A DNA stretch of 64,000 bases from WQXF01 sp031552825 (GTDB lineage Bacteria > Bacillota > Clostridia > Christensenellales > Aristaeellaceae), in the NCBI GenBank assembly GCA_031552825.1, contig JAVBMD010000009.1:62001-126000 (forward strand), written 5' to 3'. Under the pieces are notes generated by a model. It did no database searches. It saw nothing but the letters and a program-made list of their open reading frames with translations, and was not told the origin of the DNA. The position numbers were made by a program, and so were the translations under genes. This document shows, piece after piece, positions 17,457 to 24,932 of the stretch. Numbering within the stretch: position 1 is the first letter of the stretch; each line of letters begins with the position of its first letter.

Positions 17457-19799
17457 TCAAAAGGTCGGCAGCGTAAACTCCATCTGCGCCTCCCTTGGCA
17501 AGCGATGCAATTGCGCCTGCAGCGCCAACCGGAATTCTTCCATCGCCCGCACAAACGGCGGCAGTTGGTTCCCCAACTGTTCACGCTCCCCTGCCTTGGC
17601 CAATTGCTCCAGCGCCAACGCTCGCTCGCCGAGCGCGGCGCAGCCCACGCTGCGCAATGCGCTCTTGAGGCTGTGTACCGTCAGCGCGATGGTCGCGGTA
17701 TCCCCCGCCTCCAGCGACGCCTCCAGCAGCGCCCGCTTCTCCGCCATATCCTGCACAAGGGCAAACAATAACGCAAGGTATAGCGACTCATCGCCCGCAC
17801 AATGCAGCATGCCTTCCGCGTAATCCAGTAGCGCTACGCTCTCCAGCAGCGCGCGCGCGTCGCAGCGCACGGCGCTCCCCGCTCCGGCCGCCGCGCCGCC
17901 GGGTACGATTTTTTCCGGCGATAACAGACGTAAAAGCATGTCGCTGAGCCGCGCGAGCTCCAACGGCTTTGTCAGCACGCCTTGAATCGAGATCCCTTGG
18001 TAAATCTCCTGTGTTTCGGCGGGCAAGTTGGCGGTTAGGATCACGATGGGCAGCGCGGCATAAGCGGGCTGCGCGCGCAAGGCGCGCACCGTTTCCTCCC
18101 CGCTCATCTCAGGCATCATGTGATCCATAAACACAAGATCGAAGCGCTGGCGCGCCACCATCTCCAGCGCCTGCCGCCCGGAGGAAGCCTCCTGCACCGA
18201 AAGGCCGTAAAGCTTGAGCAGCGAAGAGCCGACCAGCAGATTTGCGGGATTGTCGTCGACGATCAGCGCGCAGGCGTCGCGCGTGGCAAACACATGCTGG
18301 GCGAGCTGCTCGTTGCGCGGCATCTCCGCATGCTCGCGGGCGGCGGCATTGTTCAGGAACGCCGCCAGCGCGGGGGCGTGCAGCGGCAAGCCAATCACCA
18401 AATCGCCGGGCTGCGGCGCAAGGCCAGCCTCCTCCCCGCGCAGCACGGCGCGGTGCATCCCCGCGTTCAGCGCCGCGCCTGCCCATGCGCGCACCTGCGC
18501 GCCCTCCCCCGCCACCAACAGATGCGTATAGCGCAGCGCCGAGTCGAAGGCCTGCACTCGCAAGGCTTCCACGCCCAGCTTGCGCGCGATGTCCAGCGCG
18601 CTCTCGGCGACGGCGTCCCGCTCTACGCACACCAACAACCGCTTGCCATCCGCATGCGCCACGGCGGCCACCGGCGACTTCTCTTCCACCGCATGCCGCA
18701 GCGCGAAAGAAAAGCGGGAGCCTCGCCCGTATTCGCTGCGCACCGCGATATCGCCGCCCATCAGGCGCGCCAACTGTCGGCTGATGGCCAGCCCCAGCCC
18801 GCTGCCCTCTTGCTTGCGGTCCTGCACCGGATCCAGCTGCTGAAACTGCTCAAACAGTTTATCGACATCCTCGGCACGGATGCCCACGCCGGTGTCCTCC
18901 ACCGCGTAATCCACCCACGCCTGCTGCCCTTCCATCCGCAGCGCCATCGACAGCTTCACGTGACCCCGCTCGGTAAACTTGATGGCGTTGGTTAGCAGAT
19001 TGAGCAGCACCTGCTTGATGCGCAGCTCGTCGCCGATCAGCGCCTGCGGCAGCGCCGGATCGACATCGGTCAGCAGCACGATCTCCTTGCCCCGCGCGCG
19101 CAGCCCGGCTTGGGTACACAGTTCTTCAATCAGCGTTTGCACATGAAACGGCGCGGGGATGATGGGCATTTGCCCAGCGGCGATTTTGCTGTACTCCAGA
19201 ATGTCGTTCACCAAGTAGAGCAGCGTTTGCGCGGCGCTCTTGATGCCCAGCGCGTGGGCGTAAGGGGCGGCGGGCAGTTCCCCGCTGAGCAGCAGCAGAT
19301 CCGCCAGACCCGATACCGCGTGAATCGGCGTGCGGATCTCGTGCGACATGCGCGCGAGAAAATCGGTTTTTGCGCGATTGGCCTCCACAAGCTCCTGTTG
19401 CGCCGCCAGCAGGCGCTGCTCGGCGGCATAAGTATCGCTGATGTTCTGCAAAAGGCCGCACAGGTAGCGCGCGCCGGTCTGCGCATCGACCACCAGCGCG
19501 CCGCGATCATTGACGCGCAAAACCGCACCGTCCTCGCTGACGATGCGGTATTCGATATCATAGCTGTGATCCGGGTGCAGCGCCGTTTGCTGCCGCCAAT
19601 CGGAACGCACCGCCTCCCGGTCCGCCGGGTGGAGGATGGCGGTGAAATCGCCGCCGTGCCGCAGCGCCAGCGCCTCCTGCGTGTACCCGGTCAACGCCGC
19701 GAAGCCCTGGCTCGCATATTCCAGCGCGTGATCCTCGGCGCGCATGCGGTACAGGCCGCCGGGTATGGCGTCGGCCGTCAGCTTTAGTAAACGATCCAT
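17457..19799 (-). CDS. Hybrid sensor histidine kinase (PAS-HisKA-HATPase-REC-HPt)
   Basis: A 780-residue soluble kinase with no membrane segment. Domains in order: PAS (about 5-125), a short coiled linker, HisKA with phospho-His H153 in MSHEIRTPIH, and HATPase with N271, DTGVG (302-306) and GSGLGL (332-337). A segment at about 385-480 looks like a receiver that lost its acidic pocket. A true receiver follows (D515/D516, acceptor D559, K611), then an HPt domain with H709 in VHSLKSALR. Phosphate could run H153-D559-H709 to an unknown partner. It is the third gene after the response regulator and membrane kinase, with AAAGGAGG before its ATG. The signal is not recognisable. Confidence 0.92.
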   Translation of the reverse strand: MDRLLKLTADAIPGGLYRMRAEDHALEYASQGFAALTGYTQEALALRHGGDFTAILHPADREAVRSDWRQQTALHPDHSYDIEYRIVSEDGAVLRVNDRGALVVDAQTGARYLCGLLQNISDTYAAEQRLLAAQQELVEANRAKTDFLARMSHEIRTPIHAVSGLADLLLLSGELPAAPYAHALGIKSAAQTLLYLVNDILEYSKIAAGQMPIIPAPFHVQTLIEELCTQAGLRARGKEIVLLTDVDPALPQALIGDELRIKQVLLNLLTNAIKFTERGHVKLSMALRMEGQQAWVDYAVEDTGVGIRAEDVDKLFEQFQQLDPVQDRKQEGSGLGLAISRQLARLMGGDIAVRSEYGRGSRFSFALRHAVEEKSPVAAVAHADGKRLLVCVERDAVAESALDIARKLGVEALRVQAFDSALRYTHLLVAGEGAQVRAWAGAALNAGMHRAVLRGEEAGLAPQPGDLVIGLPLHAPALAAFLNNAAAREHAEMPRNEQLAQHVFATRDACALIVDDNPANLLVGSSLLKLYGLSVQEASSGRQALEMVARQRFDLVFMDHMMPEMSGEETVRALRAQPAYAALPIVILTANLPAETQEIYQGISIQGVLTKPLELARLSDMLLRLLSPEKIVPGGAAAGAGSAVRCDARALLESVALLDYAEGMLHCAGDESLYLALLFALVQDMAEKRALLEASLEAGDTATIALTVHSLKSALRSVGCAALGERALALEQLAKAGEREQLGNQLPPFVRAMEEFRLALQAQLHRLPREAQMEFTLPTF

Positions 19800-19818
19800 C
19801 GCAAATCCTCCTTTGCGC

Positions 19819-21708
19819 TCAAGGATTCGGCTCGTCCCAGTGCAAGGTGAAGGTAAAGGTCGAGCCCTCGCCCTCGCGGCTGCTCACCGAGATCTGTTCG
19901 CCCAGCCGCGTAAGAATCTCGCGCGCGATGGCTAGGCCTAGCCCGGTGCCGTTGCCCTGATGCGCTTTATCTGCTTTATAGAAGCGATCAAATACGTGCG
20001 GCAGATCCGCCGCCGCGATGCCGGTGCCGCTATCGCGCACAGAAATTCGGAGCGCGTCGGTCTCCGGCTCGGCGATGATTTCGATGCGCCCGCCCTCCGG
20101 CGTGTACTTGATGGCGTTGTCCAGCAGCGTAATCAGCACCTGCTCCGTGCGGTCATGGTTGCCCAGCACCGCGCCAAAACCGGCCTCCGGCAGCGTCAGG
20201 ATCAGGGTTTGGCCGTGATCCTCCACGTGCGCGGCATACTTGGCGTACACATCACGCAGCATATGCGCCGGATCAAAGGCGTACTTCTCAAGCGACAGCG
20301 CGCCGGACTGCAAGCGCGAGAGCTCCAGCATGTCGTTGACCAGCCGCGACAAGCGCAGCGTTTCGCGCAGCATCACGCCGTAGAGACGGTCGCGATCGGC
20401 CTCGCCCTGCACCAGCCCGTCGCGCAGCGGCTCGATAAGCGCGCGCAGCGCCGTGAGCGGCGTGCGCAGCTCGTGCGATACGTTGGCGACATAATCGCGC
20501 CGGGTTTGCTCCAGCCGCTCGGATTGGGTCACATCGCGGAACACGCCCACCGCGCCGACGATGCGCCCTTCCTCATCCTCCAGCGGGGAGATCGACACCC
20601 GCAGGCTGGCCTCGCCATCGCGCACGGTGCGAACCTCCGGTGCGCCGCCGGTCAACACCGCCTCATACGCCGCCCAAACCTCCTGCTCGGGTACGATGGC
20701 AAGGCGCTCCGCTTCCCCGCCGTCCGGCCGCGCGTCGCGCCGGAACAGCGTGCGCATCGCCGGGTTGACATGGGTGATCTTCCCCTGCGCATCGACGGCC
20801 ACGATGCCCTCGGAAAGGCCGTTGAGGATGCGCCGCAGGCGCGTGCGCTCCACCATCAGCTGCGAGATGGTGCTGCCCAGCTCGCCGGAAAGGTGATTGA
20901 GCGCGCCGCCCAGCTCACCGATCTCGCCCCGGGTTTCGGTATCCGCGCGGGCGGAAAAGTCGCCGCCCGCCATGGCCAGCGCCACATCGCGCATCTGCTT
21001 GATAGGGCGCGCCAGGCGGCGGGAAACGATGTACGCGATCGGGATCATCAGCAGCGTCACGCCCAGCAGCGAGATCAGCAGCGTGTTGGTCAGGCTGCGC
21101 ATGCCGGTGACCACCTCGGTCATGGTCTGCGCCATAAACACGCCGCCCGCGATCCACTCGCCGTAGCGAATTGGAACGCCGACCAGCACGAGATCGGCAT
21201 CCTGCGGGAAGGCGGTATCCGACGCAGGCGGCGCGGTGGCCTCCGCTTCGGTGCCGAACAGCCGCTTGGTCGCGTCGCTGTTGGCGCGGCGGGGACGGGC
21301 ATCGGCGGGCTTGAGCGCGGAAATACGGCCGATATGGGTGGTCTCCTCGCCGGAGAGCACGACGTCCACCACGCTCTGGAACGATTCCGGCAAGGAATAC
21401 GCCTGCTTGCCGCTTTGCACGCTGATCAGCGTCTTTCCCTCGCTGTTGACCACCCAAACATTGGCGTCCCATTGCGCGGCGTTGTTGCGCAGCAGCGTCA
21501 GCAGCATGCCCCAAGTCAGCTCGCCCCGCGCCTCATGCTCCACCAGCGAGGCGATCAGCTGCGCCTTGGGCAGCATCTCCTCGCTGCGGTTGGCGGCGAA
21601 AACGCGCGGCGAAACGCCCTGATAGATCAGCAGCGTCAGCAACGCCGATAGCAACAGCGTGGCAAGCACCAGCACCAGCGTCCGGCGGAGCAATGTGCTG
21701 CGCAGCAT
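19819..21708 (-). CDS. Membrane sensor histidine kinase (PhoR/WalK type)
   Basis: A 629-residue kinase. Membrane segments at about 10-29 and 209-229 enclose an extracytoplasmic sensor of about 180 residues with an internal Arg/Asp/Ala-rich insertion (130-170). HAMP (230-283), PAS (292-395), HisKA with H412 in SHELRTPL, and HATPase with N531, DSGTG (559-563) and GNGTGLGL (585-592) follow. Its ATG shares one base with the TAA of the response regulator upstream (TAATG), so the two are translationally coupled and surely form a two-component pair. PhoR, WalK and YycG share this layout; which stress is sensed cannot be said. Confidence 0.93.
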   Translation of the reverse strand: MLRSTLLRRTLVLVLATLLLSALLTLLIYQGVSPRVFAANRSEEMLPKAQLIASLVEHEARGELTWGMLLTLLRNNAAQWDANVWVVNSEGKTLISVQSGKQAYSLPESFQSVVDVVLSGEETTHIGRISALKPADARPRRANSDATKRLFGTEAEATAPPASDTAFPQDADLVLVGVPIRYGEWIAGGVFMAQTMTEVVTGMRSLTNTLLISLLGVTLLMIPIAYIVSRRLARPIKQMRDVALAMAGGDFSARADTETRGEIGELGGALNHLSGELGSTISQLMVERTRLRRILNGLSEGIVAVDAQGKITHVNPAMRTLFRRDARPDGGEAERLAIVPEQEVWAAYEAVLTGGAPEVRTVRDGEASLRVSISPLEDEEGRIVGAVGVFRDVTQSERLEQTRRDYVANVSHELRTPLTALRALIEPLRDGLVQGEADRDRLYGVMLRETLRLSRLVNDMLELSRLQSGALSLEKYAFDPAHMLRDVYAKYAAHVEDHGQTLILTLPEAGFGAVLGNHDRTEQVLITLLDNAIKYTPEGGRIEIIAEPETDALRISVRDSGTGIAAADLPHVFDRFYKADKAHQGNGTGLGLAIAREILTRLGEQISVSSREGEGSTFTFTLHWDEPNP

Positions 21709-22412
21709 TAGGCCGTCACCTCGAACTTGTAGCCCACGCCGTACACCGTAACGATCTCCCAGCCGTTAGCGTTTTCGCTGCCCAGCTTTTGCCGCAGGCG
21801 CTTGATATGCGTATCGACGGTGCGGGTATCGCCAAAGAAATCATAGCCCCAAATGCGCGAAAGGATCTGCTCGCGCTCGAATACGCGGCCGGGGTTGCTG
21901 ACCATCAGGTGCAGCAGCTCCACCTCGCGCGGGGTGCAGGCCACCGGCTCGCCGCCCACCTTGACGAGGTAGCGCTCCGGCTGGATTTCCAAGTTGCCAA
22001 ACTGCAGCGTAGTAAGCTGCAGCTCCGGCTCGGCCTCGGCACCGTTTGTGCGGCGCAGCACCGCCTTGACGCGGGAGATCACCTCGCGCGGGCTGAAGGG
22101 CTTGACGATATAGTCGTCCGCGCCTAGCTCCAGCCCGAGGATGCGGTCGATCTCCTCCCCGCGCGCCGTGAGCATGATGACCGGCAGGCGCGAGGTTTTG
22201 CGCAACGTGCGGCACACCTCGATGCCCGACATGCGCGGCATCATCAGGTCCAGCACCATCAGATCGAAATGCTCCTTCTCAGCCATTTCCAGCGCCTGTT
22301 CGCCATCGAAGGCGGAGGCGTGGGTAAACTTCTCCTCATCCAGATACAGCGAAAGCGACTGATGCACCACAGGGTCATCGTCGCAGATCAGAATATGCGG
22401 GCTGGCATTCAT
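21708..22412 (-). CDS. OmpR/PhoB-family response regulator
   Basis: A 234-residue regulator with a receiver domain (acidic pair near 12-13, phospho-acceptor D55 in LDLMMP, K104 in KPF) and an OmpR-type winged helix ending VYGVGYKFEV. The start is the ATG at 22412, which has GAGGTGATC just upstream; a GTG at 22421 lies inside that ribosome site and is rejected. It is the first gene of a three-gene operon with a membrane kinase and a hybrid kinase. It likely activates or represses sigma-70 promoters once phosphorylated. Targets are unknown. Confidence 0.93.
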   Translation of the reverse strand: MNASPHILICDDDPVVHQSLSLYLDEEKFTHASAFDGEQALEMAEKEHFDLMVLDLMMPRMSGIEVCRTLRKTSRLPVIMLTARGEEIDRILGLELGADDYIVKPFSPREVISRVKAVLRRTNGAEAEPELQLTTLQFGNLEIQPERYLVKVGGEPVACTPREVELLHLMVSNPGRVFEREQILSRIWGYDFFGDTRTVDTHIKRLRQKLGSENANGWEIVTVYGVGYKFEVTA

Positions 22413-22489
22413 ACGGATCACCTCATATAAATTGTAAATCGCAATTGTGACAAGGATTTGTCCCGCGCATGAACACCCTGCTGCCTCCG

Positions 22490-22897
22490 TTACTTTTTCG
22501 CCAAGTAGGCTTCCAGCCGCCGCACCAGCGCATCACCGGCCACGTGCTCCATCCGGCAGGCCTCGGCATCGGCCTCCTGCTCGGGCATCTCCAGTTTGCG
22601 CGCGAAAAACAGCCGCCACACCTCATGCCGCCACGTAACGCGGTGTGCCGCGGCCACGCCCTCCTCGGTTAGCCGAATTCCGCGATAGGGCTCCTGCACC
22701 ACCAATCCGGCCTGCTTGAGCACGCGCAACGCTTTGTTGACGCTGACCTTGGATACATTCAGCTTCTCGGCAACATCCACCGAACGCACCACCTCATCGC
22801 GATGCGAAAGCTCGTGAATGGTATCCAGATAGCTCTCCGCCGAGGGAGTCAACGGATCCTCTGCCGCCCCGGGCAGGTTGGAATGCACATTCGCCAT
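22490..22897 (-). CDS. DtxR/MntR-family metal-dependent regulator
   Basis: A 135-residue protein: an N-terminal winged helix (about 16-80) of the iron-dependent-repressor type, then a dimerisation and metal-binding helix bundle. The segment WRHEV gives the conserved His. The segment EACRMEH matches the DtxR ligand motif with Cys, Glu and His, rather than the shorter MntR form. The N-terminal Met/Asp ligand positions are Ser (S19) and Asp (D23), so metal preference (Fe or Mn) is uncertain. There is no SH3-like third domain, giving MntR-like length. The ATG at 22897 follows GGAGGT. It sits 29 bases behind the GH127-like gene, perhaps in one transcript, with no metal transporter directly beside it. 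Confidence 0.88.
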   Translation of the reverse strand: MANVHSNLPGAAEDPLTPSAESYLDTIHELSHRDEVVRSVDVAEKLNVSKVSVNKALRVLKQAGLVVQEPYRGIRLTEEGVAAAHRVTWRHEVWRLFFARKLEMPEQEADAEACRMEHVAGDALVRRLEAYLAKK

Positions 22898-22926
22898 AGG
22901 TCACCTCCGTGCGCGAATCGTTCCTT

Positions 22927-24813
22927 CTACGCGATCGGAAACTGCGAAATCCGAAGCATTGTCGACCCATAGGGCACCAGCGGCAGCGTGACGGCCTTGC
23001 CGCGCTCCACGATGGGCGCAATCGGCGGCGCTTCAGCATCACCATCCTTGGCGTGCCATTCAGGCAGCGGCACGGCCTGCACCTCCACCGCCAGCGGCCT
23101 GCCCTGCCCAAACGGCGCAACCTGCGCGGGGTCGTAATGCACGCAGGTCTCCTCCTGCGGCAAAAGCGCGTATGCCCAGCGCTCGGCGCTCCATTCGTGC
23201 AGGCCGGGTTTCTCCGGCGCATGCGCCAACAGCAGCGGCCCGCGCGACAGCGCGCCGGAGCCGTGGTACCACGTGCTCAGCGCCACGCGCATCGGCAGCG
23301 TCAGGCATACCACGTCGCCCTGCTGCCATTCCCGTTCGAGCACGGCGAAAGTGCCGGGCGCGCAGTCCACGGCCTCGCCATTGACGCTCAGCTCCGCTCC
23401 CTGCGCCCAATCGGGGATGCGCAGGTGCAGCGGGAAGCGCACCGCCCCGCGCGCGTGTACGCGCAGCGTGACGGCTCCGTCGTAGGGGTAAGCGGTCTCC
23501 TCATCGATGCGGATCGTCGCGCCGCCCACGCGGGCGCGCACCGTGCAGGGCGCATAGGCCATGGCCGCCAGCCCGCCCGCCTGCGTCGCCATCCACAGCG
23601 AGGCGGCGAAGCGCGGAAAGCCGTGATGCAGCGCCGCGTCCTCGGGCGGGCGGCCATCGGGCGCGAAGGCGGCGGCATCGGGCTGGGCATTGTACCAGCC
23701 ATGCTTTGCCGCGCCTAGGTTGATTTGGTTGGGCTGCTGCAGGCGCTGCCGCGTGCGCATATCGGCGGCATACGCGGCGGGCAGCGCGTTGTAGGCAAGC
23801 CGCTCGAGCAAGTCGCCGTAAGTGGACTCGCCCTGTGCCGCCAGCAGCACCTCCAGCGTGGTCATCAGCTCGGCGATGGCGGCACACGAGGTTCCCTGCG
23901 CGGGCGAAGCGCCGCTGAGCAACTCGTCGCCGCTAAAGATGCCGTTGGCCAGCCCGTGATAGCGCATCAGCTTGGCATAGCCGACGTTGAACGCCTCGGC
24001 GTGCTTGATGCCGCCGCTCCACTGGGCGATCAGCCCGGGCGTTTTGAGCCCCGTCGCAAGGTTGAGCGCCTGCGTTTGCTGATACAGGCGCGTATACTGC
24101 TGCCCGGCGTCGCCGCCCTCGGCGGCCAGCCCGGCCTGCATCTCCTGCCAAGGCAGCTGCTTTTGCATCGGCGTTTTCACCGGCATGGTGTGGCAGAAGG
24201 ACGTCCAGTCCACGCTCTGCGCCTTGAGCGCCTTCGCCAACTCCAGTAAAAATTTCTTTTCGGTAACGCGGTACAGCCACAATACCGGCAGCAGCAGTTC
24301 CCCTGCCCGCGCCGATGCCGTCGCCTCCAGCGGCTGCTCCGTCATTTTCTCCCAAGCATACTTGGCGTAGCGCAGCATGTGTACCAGCGCCTGCTTGTTC
24401 GCCGTCTCGGTATAATATTGCGAAAGCAGCTGCATCAGCGCAGCGCGTGCGCACCACGCCTCGCCATCCTCTCCGGCGGGCGCGAAGCAGCCATCCTCGG
24501 CCTGCGTTTGCATCGCCCATTCGAGACGGCGGCGCGCCGCCTGCGTCCAAACTGCGTCGTCAAGCAAATACCCCAACGGCAGCACCGCCGCCAGCAGCGC
24601 GATATCGCGCGGCCACTCCTCCGCCGCGGGCGGCCTCCACGCATCGGCGTCGGTCAGATCCGGCCAGCGGTTCGCTAGCGCGTCGCGCATCGCGTCGGAT
24701 TGCAAAACCAGCTGAGCGCGCAGCCAACCTGCGGGGCGGATATTGGCGGTCGGCAGCGGGGCAAAGGGTGCGGCCATCAGCGGCACGCGATGAAAAACCG
24801 GTTTAGCTGGCAT
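22927..24813 (-). CDS. GH127/DUF1680-like glycoside hydrolase, atypical active site
   Basis: A 628-residue protein without signal peptide; ATG at 24813 after GGAGGAAT. An alpha/alpha-barrel region (about 20-400) is followed by beta-sandwich domains, as in the beta-L-arabinofuranosidase family. Family-like segments include FNVGYAKLMRYHGLANGIFSGDE and LERLAYNALPAAYAADM (each shown in part). In studied GH127 enzymes a Glu and three Cys bind zinc and one Cys is the nucleophile. Here the first site reads GTSCAAIAEL, keeping one Cys, while the Cys-Cys pair expected just before GFPRFAASLW is absent (PPEDAALHH). So either the chemistry differs or the protein is not a classic arabinofuranosidase. Substrate unknown; probably acts on imported oligosaccharides. 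Confidence 0.78.
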   Translation of the reverse strand: MPAKPVFHRVPLMAAPFAPLPTANIRPAGWLRAQLVLQSDAMRDALANRWPDLTDADAWRPPAAEEWPRDIALLAAVLPLGYLLDDAVWTQAARRRLEWAMQTQAEDGCFAPAGEDGEAWCARAALMQLLSQYYTETANKQALVHMLRYAKYAWEKMTEQPLEATASARAGELLLPVLWLYRVTEKKFLLELAKALKAQSVDWTSFCHTMPVKTPMQKQLPWQEMQAGLAAEGGDAGQQYTRLYQQTQALNLATGLKTPGLIAQWSGGIKHAEAFNVGYAKLMRYHGLANGIFSGDELLSGASPAQGTSCAAIAELMTTLEVLLAAQGESTYGDLLERLAYNALPAAYAADMRTRQRLQQPNQINLGAAKHGWYNAQPDAAAFAPDGRPPEDAALHHGFPRFAASLWMATQAGGLAAMAYAPCTVRARVGGATIRIDEETAYPYDGAVTLRVHARGAVRFPLHLRIPDWAQGAELSVNGEAVDCAPGTFAVLEREWQQGDVVCLTLPMRVALSTWYHGSGALSRGPLLLAHAPEKPGLHEWSAERWAYALLPQEETCVHYDPAQVAPFGQGRPLAVEVQAVPLPEWHAKDGDAEAPPIAPIVERGKAVTLPLVPYGSTMLRISQFPIA

Positions 24814-24866
24814 GCGATTCCTCCTGCGAAAACACGTTATCTTCTATTGATGTTTTATAGGAGATA

Positions 24867-24895
24867 TTATACAACGCATGGCCCCGATTGTCGAG
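24867..24895 (-). promoter_or_regulatory. Sigma-70-type promoter of the GH127-like gene
   Basis: On the minus strand TCGACA (24895-24890) and a perfect TATAAT (24872-24867) are 17 bases apart. The -35 box lies in the loop of the thrS terminator hairpin and the spacer contains its 3' arm. Confidence 0.75.
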
Positions 24896-24906
24896 GCCAT
24901 GCGTTT
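24874..24906 (-). terminator. Hairpin terminator after thrS
   Basis: A perfect 11-bp stem, AACGCATGGCC (24874-24884) with GGCCATGCGTT (24896-24906). It follows the thrS stop by 27 bases. The T run on the minus strand is poor, so termination may be partial or Rho-assisted. Confidence 0.7.
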
Positions 24907-24932
24907 GTGTGAAATCCTGTATGGTTTGCCGA

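Noticed and set aside
19960..21651. A 563-codon + strand frame opposite the membrane kinase
   Set aside because: Pure shadow of the kinase gene; His/Arg/Gln-rich with no recognisable domain.
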